Below are positions 1 through 5,158 of a DNA stretch of 5,158 nucleotides, piece after piece (positions within the stretch are counted from its first letter, which is position 1; every line of letters begins with the position of its first letter). Under the pieces are notes generated by a model that worked only from the letters and a program-made list of their open reading frames with translations, did not search any database and had not been told where the DNA came from. Source of the DNA: Pseudomonadota bacterium (GTDB lineage: Bacteria > Pseudomonadota > Alphaproteobacteria > Rhizobiales > Hyphomicrobiaceae); assembly GCA_023430845.1 (NCBI GenBank), contig JAEYYJ010000372.1, forward strand, positions 1-5,158, given 5' to 3'. A program made the translations under genes and the position numbers.

Positions 1-1098
1 CCGGTCGCTCTCTGCGAGGCGGCGCTCGATGAAGAGTGAGTAGCGCGACATGCCGAAACAGAAGATCCAGAAGACCAGTCCTGCGAAGATGTAGCCGGTC
101 ATGGCGGTCGACGGCGAGAACCAGTTCGCATCGGACTGGTTGAGCTGCACGATGCCGAGCAGATCGAAGATGCCGATGATGAGGACGAGACTCGTGTCCT
201 TGAAGAGACCGATGAAGGTGTTCACGATGCCCGGAATGACGAGCTTCAACGCCTGCGGCAGAACGATGAGGCCCATCTTCTGCGCGTAGGTGAGGCCGAG
301 CGCATCGGCAGCCTCGAACTGCCCGCGCGGGATCGCCTGCAGTCCGCCGCGGATCACCTCCGCAAGATAGGCGGCTGCGAACAGCGCCACCATGATCAGC
401 GCGCGTAGCAGCTTGTCGATGGTCATGCCTTCGGGCAGGAACAGTGGCAGCATCACCGAGGCCATGAACAGCACGGTAATGAGGGGTACGCCGCGTACGA
501 GCTCGATGAAGGCAACGGATACCCACCGCACGATCGGCATGCGCGAGCGCCGGCCGAGTGCGAGGAGAATGCCGAGCGGGAAGGCGCCTGCAATGCCGAC
601 GCTGGCGACGACGAGCGTCACGAGCAGGCCGCCCCACAGCTCCGTCGGGATATAGGGGAGACCGAAGTAGCCACCAGAGAGGAGAAGGAAGGCCGCGATG
701 GGAAAGAACACGATCATATAGATCGTATTGAAGAGCTTGAAGGGAACGCGCGGGATCATCAGCGGCACGAGGCCGATGACCGCGAGCACGTACGTGAGAT
801 CGACGCGCCAGCGCTGCGGCTCGGGATAGCGGCCATACATGAACTGGCTGAATTTCGCTTCGATGAACGGCCAGCAGGCGCCGGCACCCGGCCACGAGCA
901 GTCCTTGCCGCTGGTGCCGTCCCATGTCGCGTTGGTAATGGTCCAGTGCACGGCGCCACTGACCGCGCTCCAGATGATCCACACTCCGACGAGGGTCAGG
1001 ACCGCGTTCGTCGGGCTCGAGAACAGGTTCTTGCGCAGCCAGCCGATGACGCCGACTTCACTGCGGGGCGGGCGCATTTCCGATGTCGTGCTCGTCAT
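1..1098 (-). CDS. aapM: General L-amino-acid ABC transporter, permease subunit AapM (3' end cut by window edge)
   Basis: This is one of two inner-membrane permease subunits of the general L-amino-acid importer and should pair with AapQ to form the channel. I translated 366 codons from the ATG at 1098 with no stop before base 1. The frame ends with [10 protein letters not shown], which resembles the normal C-terminus of AapM-type permeases, so probably only a handful of residues are missing. Hydrophobic segments lie near residues 31-52, 101-143, 150-182, 190-220, 230-250, 283-312 and 335-355. The cytoplasmic EAA loop that docks on the ATPase is at about residues 262-281 (EAADALG through IVLP), preceded by the family-typical IPRGQ. 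A polar, Cys- and Trp-containing stretch at residues 55-98 probably faces the periplasm between the first helices. The start is supported by AGGGGG five bases upstream. The gene begins nine bases after aapQ, which indicates co-transcription and probable translational coupling. No frameshift or missing motif is seen. Confidence 0.93.
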   Translation of the reverse strand, partial: MTSTTSEMRPPRSEVGVIGWLRKNLFSSPTNAVLTLVGVWIIWSAVSGAVHWTITNATWDGTSGKDCSWPGAGACWPFIEAKFSQFMYGRYPEPQRWRVDLTYVLAVIGLVPLMIPRVPFKLFNTIYMIVFFPIAAFLLLSGGYFGLPYIPTELWGGLLVTLVVASVGIAGAFPLGILLALGRRSRMPIVRWVSVAFIELVRGVPLITVLFMASVMLPLFLPEGMTIDKLLRALIMVALFAAAYLAEVIRGGLQAIPRGQFEAADALGLTYAQKMGLIVLPQALKLVIPGIVNTFIGLFKDTSLVLIIGIFDLLGIVQLNQSDANWFSPSTAMTGYIFAGLVFWIFCFGMSRYSLFIERRLAESDR

Positions 1099-1103
1099 GG
1101 CGG

Positions 1104-1109
1104 CCCCCT
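1104..1109 (-). promoter_or_regulatory. aapM Shine-Dalgarno overlapping the aapQ stop codon
   Basis: The minus strand reads TAGGGGGCCGCC before the aapM ATG. AGGGGG lies five bases from the start, and its first two bases are also the last two bases of the aapQ TAG stop (1108-1110). A ribosome terminating on aapQ would therefore sit directly on the aapM initiation site, a usual layout for coupled synthesis of two subunits needed in 1:1 ratio. Confidence 0.7.
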
Positions 1110-2313
1110 ATCTCTCGACGAGCGCGATGTGCTTGTTGAACCAATTCATGAACGCCGACGTGATCAGGCTGATCGTCAGGAACACGAGCATGGTCAGCAG
1201 AATGACCTCCACCGCCTGACCGGTCTGATTGAGCACCGTGCCGGTGAAGACGCTGACGAAGTCCGGATAGCCGATCGCGACCGCGAGCGAGGAGTTCTTC
1301 GTCAGGTTCAGGTATTGGCTGGTCAGCGGCGGGATGATGATGCGCAGTGCCTGCGGGAGAATGACGAGGCGCATTGTCAGGCCGCTCGAGAGTCCGAGGG
1401 CGTTCGCCGCCTCGCGCTGGCCGCGCGGCACACCCGCAATGCCCGCGCGCACGATCTCGGCAATGAAGCTCGCCGTATAGGTGGAGAGCCCGACTACGAG
1501 CGCCATGAGTTCCGGCTGAACGGCGATGCCGCCCTGGAAGTTGAAGCCGCGCAGGGCTGGATACTCGAAGCTCAGCGGCTGGCCGAGCGCGATGTAGACC
1601 GCGCCCGGCAGCAGCAGGATAAGCGCGAGCGTGGTCCACAGAACCGGGAAGCGCTCGCCTGTCTCGCGCTGGCGGCGCTTCGCCCACATTGCGACGGCGA
1701 ACGAAGCCACGATGCCGATGGCGAGCGCGATTAACACCGCGCCGAAGCCCTCGCCGGGAACGGGCGCCGGCAGATAGAGACCGCGCACGTTGAGCGAGGC
1801 GCCAAAGGGAAGCGAGAAGCTCTGGCGCGGTCCGGGCAGATTTTTCAGGACGGCGAAGTACCAGAAGAAGAGCTGCAGCAGCAGCGGCAGGTTGCGGAGG
1901 ATCTCGACATAGGCGCCGCAGATGCGCGCAATCAGCCAGTTCGAGGACAGGCGCCCGATGCCGACGAGAAATCCGAGAATGGTCGCGAAGACGATACCGA
2001 TCGCGGCGACGAGCAGCGTATTGAGAAGACCGGCCCAGAATGCCTGACCATAAGTCGACTGGTTGTTGTAGGCGATCAGCGACTGCGAGATATCGAAGCC
2101 GGACGTGCGGTCCCAGAAGCCGAAGCCCGAAGCGATGTTCTGGCGCGCGAGGTTATCGCTGACGTTGCTGGCGATGGTCCAGAAAGCGAAGATCAGCCCG
2201 GCCGCGAGGAGGATCTGGTAGATGGCCTGACGGAACTCTGGCCGATAGAGCAGGTTCGGTTTCGAGGGCGGTGCAATCGGCCCAGGTCCTGGCCTGTTCG
2301 CTGTTGCCGTCAT
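1108..2313 (-). CDS. aapQ: General L-amino-acid ABC transporter, permease subunit AapQ
   Basis: This 401-residue inner-membrane permease is the partner of AapM in the channel of the general L-amino-acid importer. Residues 1-28 form a Pro-rich cytoplasmic tail. Hydrophobic segments follow near 29-50, 88-120, 130-158, 188-212, 221-245, 268-292, 320-346 and 365-395. The EAA loop that contacts AapP is at residues 301-320 (EAANALG through VILP), preceded by VPRGQ as in the PAAT family. The NLPLLLQLFFWYF segment at residues 141-153 is also typical of AapQ/YhdX. The length is normal for AapQ, which is longer than simple HisQ-like permeases because of the extra N-terminal helices and the periplasmic stretch at about 51-87. 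The ATG at 2313 is the only reasonable start; its ribosome binding site GGAGGGGG is strong but set back about 12 bases. The gene follows aapJ after an 88-bp gap with a hairpin and stops nine bases before aapM. Confidence 0.94.
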   Translation of the reverse strand: MTATANRPGPGPIAPPSKPNLLYRPEFRQAIYQILLAAGLIFAFWTIASNVSDNLARQNIASGFGFWDRTSGFDISQSLIAYNNQSTYGQAFWAGLLNTLLVAAIGIVFATILGFLVGIGRLSSNWLIARICGAYVEILRNLPLLLQLFFWYFAVLKNLPGPRQSFSLPFGASLNVRGLYLPAPVPGEGFGAVLIALAIGIVASFAVAMWAKRRQRETGERFPVLWTTLALILLLPGAVYIALGQPLSFEYPALRGFNFQGGIAVQPELMALVVGLSTYTASFIAEIVRAGIAGVPRGQREAANALGLSSGLTMRLVILPQALRIIIPPLTSQYLNLTKNSSLAVAIGYPDFVSVFTGTVLNQTGQAVEVILLTMLVFLTISLITSAFMNWFNKHIALVER

Positions 2314-2325
2314 GACCGCTGAGTT

Positions 2326-2333
2326 CCCCCTCC
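2326..2333 (-). promoter_or_regulatory. aapQ Shine-Dalgarno with long spacer
   Basis: GGAGGGGG on the minus strand is an excellent anti-SD match, but 12 bases separate its last G from the ATG at 2313, against a usual 5-9. No other in-frame start gives better spacing. The long spacer may reduce aapQ translation relative to aapJ; that is inference. Confidence 0.55.
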
Positions 2334-2349
2334 GAATGGATGTATCCGA

Positions 2350-2381
2350 TGCGTGCAGCTGTCAGTAGACGACTGCACGCA
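2350..2381 (-). repeat. Intercistronic hairpin between aapJ and aapQ
   Basis: A perfect 9-bp inverted repeat (TGCGTGCAG at 2350-2358 on the plus strand, CTGCACGCA at 2373-2381) encloses 14 bases. Inside these, GTC and GAC (2361-2363 and 2368-2370) can pair again around a four-base loop. In the transcript it begins 21 bases after the aapJ stop. No U-run follows on the aapQ side, so it is not a standard intrinsic terminator. Similar intergenic hairpins after binding-protein genes (the malE-malF and hisJ-hisQ REP sequences of enteric bacteria) protect the upstream mRNA from 3' decay and raise binding protein above permease levels. The same role here is inferred from position and shape. Confidence 0.7.
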
Positions 2382-2401
2382 CCGGCTCGTTCGATCGTGC
2401 G

Positions 2402-3421
2402 TCAGCGGATCGGGGGGGCGTACTGCAGACCGCCTTTGGTCCAGAGGTTGTTCTGGCCGCGGGCGATGTTGATGCGCGAGCCGGAGCCGACGTTCTTCTC
2501 GAAGACCTCGCCGTAGTTTCCGACCTGCTTGATGATCTGGTAGGCCCAGTCGGCACCGAGGCCGATGCCCTTGCCGAACTCACCTTCCTTGCCGAGGATG
2601 CGGCGGATGTCCGGGTTGGTCGAGTTCCCCATCTCGTCGACGTTAGCCTTCGTGATGCCCGCCTCCTCGGCGTTCAGCATGGCGAAGTGCACCCACTTCA
2701 CGATTGTGAACCACTGGCTGTCGCCCTGGCGCACGGAGGGGCCGAGGGGCTCCTTGGAGATGATCTCGGGGAGCACGATATGCTCATCGGGCTGCTGAAG
2801 CTGGAGGCGCTGGGCGTAGAGTCCCGAGGCGTCGGTCGTGTACACGTCGCAGCGGCCGGCCTGATAGGCGGTCAGCGTCTCGTCGGCCTTCTCGAATACG
2901 ACAGGCTTGTACTCGAGCTTGTTCACGCGGAAGAAGTCCGCGAGGTTGAGCTCGGTCGTCGTGCCGGTCTGTACGCACACAGTGGCGCCGCTGAGCTCCA
3001 GCCCGCTCTTCACACCGAGCGACTTCTTCACCATCAGGCCCTGGCCGTCGTAGTAGTTGACGCCGACGAAACTGAGGCCAAGCGAGCTATCGCGGCCCAA
3101 TGTCCAGGTCGTGTTGCGGCTGAGCACGTCGATCTCGCCCGATTGCAGGGCCGTGAAGCGCTCTTTGGCGGTCGTCGGCACGAAGCGCACTTTCGTCGCA
3201 TCGCCGAGCACGGCTGCAGCGACGGCGCGGCAGAAATCGACGTCGAGACCGGTCCAGTTGCCTTTGTCATCGGGGGCGGAGAAGCCGGCGAGGCCCACGT
3301 TCACGCCGCACGACAGCGTGCCTTGCTTCTTGACCTTATCGAGGGTCTGGGCGCTAGCCACACCGGCAGTGGTGAGTGCAACAGCGGCGGCCGTTGCGAT
3401 CAGCTTGGTCGCTCGTTTCAT
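2402..3421 (-). CDS. aapJ: General L-amino-acid ABC transporter, periplasmic binding protein AapJ
   Basis: This 339-residue solute-binding protein (SBP family 3) captures L-amino acids in the periplasm and delivers them to AapQM. Residues 1-24 are a Sec signal peptide: basic MKRATK, an Ala/Thr-rich hydrophobic core, and cleavage expected after V-A-S-A before Q25. The family 3 signature is visible at about residues 58-71 (GLDVDFCRAVAAAV). Other AapJ hallmarks are KERFTALQSGEIDVLSRNTTW, the YYDGQG strand, the QTGTTTELNLADFF segment, CDVYTTD, the PEIISKEPLGP stretch and the C-terminal GGLQYAPPIR. Four cysteines (in SCGVN, DFCRA, ATVCVQ, GRCDV) match those of other AapJ proteins. The start at 3421 is chosen because AAGGGA lies six bases upstream; the ATG six codons earlier has no ribosome binding site and would put acidic and polar residues ahead of the signal peptide. 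The gene lies second in the operon with inverted repeats on both sides, which may help make it the most abundant product. Confidence 0.96.
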   Translation of the reverse strand: MKRATKLIATAAAVALTTAGVASAQTLDKVKKQGTLSCGVNVGLAGFSAPDDKGNWTGLDVDFCRAVAAAVLGDATKVRFVPTTAKERFTALQSGEIDVLSRNTTWTLGRDSSLGLSFVGVNYYDGQGLMVKKSLGVKSGLELSGATVCVQTGTTTELNLADFFRVNKLEYKPVVFEKADETLTAYQAGRCDVYTTDASGLYAQRLQLQQPDEHIVLPEIISKEPLGPSVRQGDSQWFTIVKWVHFAMLNAEEAGITKANVDEMGNSTNPDIRRILGKEGEFGKGIGLGADWAYQIIKQVGNYGEVFEKNVGSGSRINIARGQNNLWTKGGLQYAPPIR

Positions 3422-3427
3422 GAAATT

Positions 3428-3433
3428 TCCCTT
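3428..3433 (-). promoter_or_regulatory. aapJ Shine-Dalgarno that decides the start
   Basis: The minus strand reads AAGGGA followed by AATTTC and the ATG at 3421, a good site with a six-base spacer. The in-frame ATG at 3439 has no purine-rich anti-SD match in the preceding 15 bases, so the shorter protein is preferred. Confidence 0.65.
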
Positions 3434-3463
3434 TTCCATACTACTGGTAACGGCTTCTGTTCT

Positions 3464-3477
3464 GCCGGGCGTCCGGC
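3464..3477 (-). repeat. Small GC hairpin in the aapP-aapJ gap
   Basis: GCCGG (3464-3468) and CCGGC (3473-3477) form a five-base-pair all-GC stem around a four-base loop, about 45 bases upstream of the aapJ start. On its own such a short stem is weak evidence. It is listed because it lies in the same 98-bp gap as the stronger hairpin at the aapP stop codon. Confidence 0.35.
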
Positions 3478-3502
3478 CTTGCGTTGGGCGCCGGCGTTCC
3501 CC

Positions 3503-3521
3503 GATGCGGCCGAGCCGCATC
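3503..3521 (-). repeat. Hairpin overlapping the aapP stop codon
   Basis: GATGCGGC (3503-3510) and GCCGCATC (3514-3521) are a perfect 8-bp inverted repeat around a three-base loop. The last two bases of the aapP TGA (3520-3522) are inside the stem. No U-tract follows, so complete Rho-independent termination is unlikely. It could cause pausing, partial attenuation or mRNA processing between the ATPase cistron and the binding-protein cistron. The function is inferred; the repeat itself is directly visible. Confidence 0.65.
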
Positions 3522-4296
3522 AGTGATTGAGGATCTGGCTGAGGAAGTGCTTTGTGCGGTCTGACTTGGGATTGGCGAAGAATTCCTCCGGCGGCGCCAT
3601 TTCGACGATCTCGCCGCGATCCATGAAGATCACGCGGTCGGCCACTGACCGCGCGAAGGCCATTTCGTGGGTCACGCACATCATGGTCATGCCGGAGTTC
3701 GCGAGCTCGATCATGACGTCGAGCACTTCCTTGATCATCTCGGGATCGAGGGCCGATGTCGGCTCGTCGAAGAGCATGATGTTGGGGTTCATGCAGAGCG
3801 CGCGGGCGATAGCGACACGCTGCTGCTGGCCGCCTGAAAGCTGGCCCGGATACTTGAGTGCCTGTTCGGGAATCTTCACGCGCTCGAGATACATACGGGC
3901 GGTCTTCTCGGCCTCTGCGCGGGATTTCTTCTTCACCCAGACGGGCGCCAGGCAGAGATTGTCGAGGATCGTAAGGTGCGGGAAGAGATTGAAGGATTGG
4001 AAGACCATGCCGACTTCGGCACGGATCCTGTCGATGTTCCTAAGATCGTTGGTCAGTTCCGTGCCGTCGACGACGATCTGGCCTTGCTGGTGCTCTTCAA
4101 GCCGATTGATGCAGCGGATCAGCGTGGATTTGCCGGAGCCCGAGGGGCCGCAGATGACGATTTTTTCGCCTTCTCTGACAGTGAGATTGATGTCGCGCAG
4201 GACATGAAACTCACCGTACCACTTGTGCACCCCATTCAGAACAATCGCACCGGCCGCGCCGTGAGGACGACGGGCTTGTTGCCTGGCTTCAGCCAT
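3520..4296 (-). CDS. aapP: General L-amino-acid ABC transporter, ATP-binding subunit AapP
   Basis: This 258-residue cytoplasmic ATPase powers the AapQM channel, working as a dimer that hydrolyses ATP as substrate-loaded AapJ docks. All nucleotide-binding motifs are intact: Walker [10 protein letters not shown] at residues 50-58, Q-loop Gln100 ([10 protein letters not shown]), signature LSGGQ at 153-157, Walker B IMLFDE at 173-178 with Glu178 as the catalytic base, D-loop SALD at 181-184 and H-loop His210 (VTHEMAFA). [18 protein letters not shown] and [16 protein letters not shown] are typical of AapP/YhdZ/GlnQ-type ATPases, and the length is normal. An aromatic residue in KWYGEFHVL (about 25-33) should stack on adenine. 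The ATG at 4296 is chosen because AGGGAG lies five bases upstream; a GTG at 4314 would add six residues but has no ribosome binding site. AapP is the first gene of the cluster, whereas in the well-studied rhizobial aap operon it is last. Confidence 0.96.
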   Translation of the reverse strand: MAEARQQARRPHGAAGAIVLNGVHKWYGEFHVLRDINLTVREGEKIVICGPSGSGKSTLIRCINRLEEHQQGQIVVDGTELTNDLRNIDRIRAEVGMVFQSFNLFPHLTILDNLCLAPVWVKKKSRAEAEKTARMYLERVKIPEQALKYPGQLSGGQQQRVAIARALCMNPNIMLFDEPTSALDPEMIKEVLDVMIELANSGMTMMCVTHEMAFARSVADRVIFMDRGEIVEMAPPEEFFANPKSDRTKHFLSQILNH

Positions 4297-4301
4297 GGCT
4301 A

Positions 4302-4307
4302 CTCCCT
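4302..4307 (-). promoter_or_regulatory. aapP Shine-Dalgarno that decides the start
   Basis: AGGGAG on the minus strand lies five bases from the ATG at 4296. The alternative GTG at 4314 is preceded by an unsuitable GGTTCAACA, so the ATG start is favoured. Confidence 0.65.
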
Positions 4308-4371
4308 GCACCACTGTTGAACCGGATCGGCCAGCGAACGGATCGCCGTCCAGTTTCTCTACCGTGTCGGA

Positions 4372-4400
4372 AGTATGACGGAAGATTGTCGATGAGGCAA
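4372..4400 (-). promoter_or_regulatory. Candidate sigma-70-type promoter for the aap operon
   Basis: On the minus strand TTGCCT (4395-4400) and CATACT (4372-4377) are separated by exactly 17 bases, each matching four of six positions of the sigma-70 consensus boxes. Transcription would begin near 4365 and leave a leader of about 70 bases before aapP. The -35 hexamer is part of one of the two GGCA-N4-TGCC dyads, so a protein bound there would compete with or contact RNA polymerase. This is a motif-level prediction; alphaproteobacterial promoters often match the consensus poorly and other sites in the gap cannot be excluded. Confidence 0.4.
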
Positions 4401-4407
4401 CGCTGCC
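4396..4407. promoter_or_regulatory. Dyad GGCA-N4-TGCC, promoter-proximal copy (possible operator)
   Basis: GGCA ACGC TGCC is a perfect 4+4 dyad; flanking bases extend the symmetry to GAGGCA and TGCCTC (4394-4409), so it could also be a 6-bp RNA stem. It overlaps the proposed -35 box of the aapP promoter. A second copy with the same arms and spacing lies 29 bases further upstream. The binding protein is unknown. Confidence 0.4.
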
Positions 4408-4424
4408 TCGGCGCCGGTTAATCT

Positions 4425-4436
4425 GGCACCGTTGCC
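4425..4436. promoter_or_regulatory. Dyad GGCA-N4-TGCC, promoter-distal copy (possible operator)
   Basis: GGCA CCGT TGCC repeats the arms and four-base spacing of the copy at 4396-4407. Extended to 13 bases, the two copies (4396-4408 and 4425-4437) differ at only two positions. They lie 29 bases apart, a little under three helical turns, upstream of the likely aap promoter. This arrangement suits two dimers of one regulator, but chance cannot be ruled out for such short arms in GC-rich DNA. Confidence 0.4.
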
Positions 4437-4482
4437 TGTGGTTGAGGCGGCTTGGGAGTTCTTATTCTCGACAGTACAGAAT

Positions 4483-4809
4483 TTAAGCTGAGCGAGGCAT
4501 GTAAAGAATGATCATTGCACCGGCCACGGCGACGCCGGCTCCGATGAGATCCCAGCGATCCGGAACACGTCCTTCGACCGTCCAGAGCCACAGGAGTGAC
4601 GCGGCGATATAGATGCCGCCGTACACGGCATAGGCACGTCCGGCGAAGTCGACATCGACTCGCGTCAGGAGCCAGCCGAACAACACAAGCGCGAGCACGC
4701 CGGGAGCGAGCCACCACGCCGGGGCGCCGAGGCGTGTCACAGCCCAGAGGGCAAAGCAGCCGGCGATCTCGGCAATTGCGGCGGCGATGTACAGAGCGAG
4801 TGTTTTCAT
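4483..4809 (-). CDS. ynfA: YnfA family (UPF0060) small integral membrane protein
   Basis: This 108-residue protein has four hydrophobic helices (about residues 3-23, 32-50, 60-78 and 87-105) and the conserved YnfA pattern: [10 protein letters not shown] at 13-22, LTRVD at 48-52, [18 protein letters not shown] at 57-74, and D-x-x-G at 87-90. The length equals that of E. coli YnfA. The family is structurally related to small multidrug resistance (SMR) transporters, and E. coli YnfA has been linked to efflux of toxic cations and dyes; the substrate here is unknown. The start at 4809 gives the canonical MKTLALYxxAAxAEIxGC N-terminus, although the ribosome binding site is poor (GAGGG about 12 bases upstream). 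The gene is on the same strand as the aap cluster and 186 bp upstream of aapP. I see no convincing terminator after it, so some read-through into aapP is possible, but a functional link is not indicated. Confidence 0.92.
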   Translation of the reverse strand: MKTLALYIAAAIAEIAGCFALWAVTRLGAPAWWLAPGVLALVLFGWLLTRVDVDFAGRAYAVYGGIYIAASLLWLWTVEGRVPDRWDLIGAGVAVAGAMIILYMPRSA

Positions 4810-5158
4810 GCCCCATTGTTGCCCTCAAAAACTCCTCGAATCCAATTAGTTCTAGCATCGTTAACCATGTGTTGCCGGAGCGCAACGATATGGCTTCGAT
4901 ACGCCACTTTAGAGCCACAAAGTGCCGACACGGTCATCTCGGTCCCGCACTGAAATGCAGGATTCAGAGCATGTGCAGGATCATGCCGGGACGTGCGGTT
5001 CGAGCGAGTGGCCCGCCGGGTTGCGGTCCCGAACAAGTGCCCAGAATGAGGCGCTCGCAGTGATGTTGAGAGCGCGCTTGGTGGCGTGAGCTTCCGGATT
5101 TGATCGCCCGCAAGGCTCGGTCCCTGCTGGCGGAAAGGACGAAGTTGTCTCTCGAGCT
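4810..5158. other. Region without a supportable gene (upstream of ynfA to window edge)
   Basis: No reading frame here encodes a protein I recognise. On the minus strand all three frames stay open for at least 59 codons from the right edge, which in GC-rich DNA says little about coding. A frame entering from beyond 5158 and ending with a TGA at 4964-4966 could be the 3' end of a neighbouring gene, but its Arg/Ser/His-rich translation looks non-coding. The stretch next to ynfA must hold its promoter and leader; I found no convincing -35/-10 pair. Small inverted repeats occur at 4857-4889 and 4969-4986 (GCATG and CATGC arms). The sequence looks like ordinary or decayed intergenic DNA. Confidence 0.5.
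4857..4889 (-). repeat. Overlapping, mutually exclusive inverted repeats upstream of ynfA
   Basis: ATCGTT (4857-4862) can pair with AACGAT (4884-4889), and GTTGC (4871-4875) can pair with GCAAC (4882-4886). The two pairings share bases 4884-4886 and cannot both form. They lie about 50-80 bases upstream of the ynfA start and could be part of its leader or an operator. The arms are short, so this is a weak call. Confidence 0.3.

Noticed and set aside
3422..3519. A separate promoter for aapJ, with TAGTAT near 3436-3441 as a -10 box
   Set aside because: No reasonable -35 element lies 16-18 bases upstream, and the transcript would start almost on top of the ribosome binding site.
2687..3526. Long plus-strand open frame (279 codons) opposite aapJ, and a similar one at 946-1734 opposite aapQ
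   Set aside because: They are complementary shadows of clearly recognised genes. The translations are rich in Arg, Ala, Gly and His, show no family resemblance, and result from high GC at third codon positions.
2402..3679. A 425-residue version of the aapJ frame starting inside aapP
   Set aside because: It would overlap the well-supported end of aapP and bury the Sec signal peptide in the middle of the protein. The ATG at 3421 has a good ribosome binding site and gives the normal AapJ length.
4424..4435. TGGCAC followed by TTGC, resembling a sigma-54 (-24/-12) promoter
   Set aside because: The GG and GC elements are only 9 bases apart instead of the required 11, and the match is on the plus strand, pointing away from aapP.
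4464..4482. ATTCT and AGAAT arms just after the ynfA stop, as a possible terminator
   Set aside because: The stem is only five mostly AU pairs with a nine-base loop and no U-run follows, so it would not be an effective intrinsic terminator.
4418..4918. A 166-codon minus-strand frame overlapping ynfA
   Set aside because: It is an out-of-frame shadow of ynfA with an Arg/Ser/Cys-rich translation; the YnfA frame has clear family motifs and the exact family length.
4964..5158. Minus-strand open frame entering from the right edge, as the 3' end of an upstream gene
   Set aside because: All three minus-strand frames are open for at least 59 codons here, so openness has no weight. The translation shows no recognisable motif and has non-coding composition.
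4810..5158. A hidden defence system, CRISPR array, tRNA or mobile element in the gene-free stretch
   Set aside because: I found no regularly spaced repeats, no tRNA-like cloverleaf or T-loop sequence, no transposase fragment and no terminal inverted repeats. Short repeats such as CGGTCCCG and GCAGGAT are too small and irregular.

Overview
The window is a GC-rich stretch whose genes all lie on the minus strand and read right to left. Protein content and codon use fit an alphaproteobacterium, most likely of the Hyphomicrobiales (Rhizobiales). The main content is a nearly complete general L-amino-acid ABC importer of the AapJQMP type (PAAT family; YhdWXYZ in E. coli). All four components are present and look intact. 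Only the last few codons of the distal gene are cut off at base 1.

From right to left: bases 4810-5158 hold no gene I can support. Bases 4483-4809 encode a 108-residue YnfA/UPF0060 four-helix membrane protein. A 186-bp gap (4297-4482) carries a candidate promoter and two matching 12-bp dyads of the form GGCA-N4-TGCC, one of which overlaps the proposed -35 box. The importer follows: ATPase aapP (3520-4296), periplasmic binding protein aapJ (2402-3421), permease aapQ (1108-2313) and permease aapM (1-1098, 3' end missing). The aapP-aapJ gap (98 bp) and the aapJ-aapQ gap (88 bp) each contain a strong GC-rich inverted repeat without a U-tract. The aapM ribosome binding site is fused to the aapQ stop codon.

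Functionally, AapJ captures amino acids in the periplasm, AapQ and AapM form the heterodimeric channel, and AapP hydrolyses ATP to drive uptake. The protein families are well known and nothing suggests a new system. The unusual points are the gene order (P-J-Q-M instead of the usual J-Q-M-P), the intercistronic hairpins that bracket aapJ, and the paired dyads in front of the operon. YnfA lies on the same strand upstream, but its 186-bp separation and unrelated family suggest it is a neighbour and not part of the transporter.
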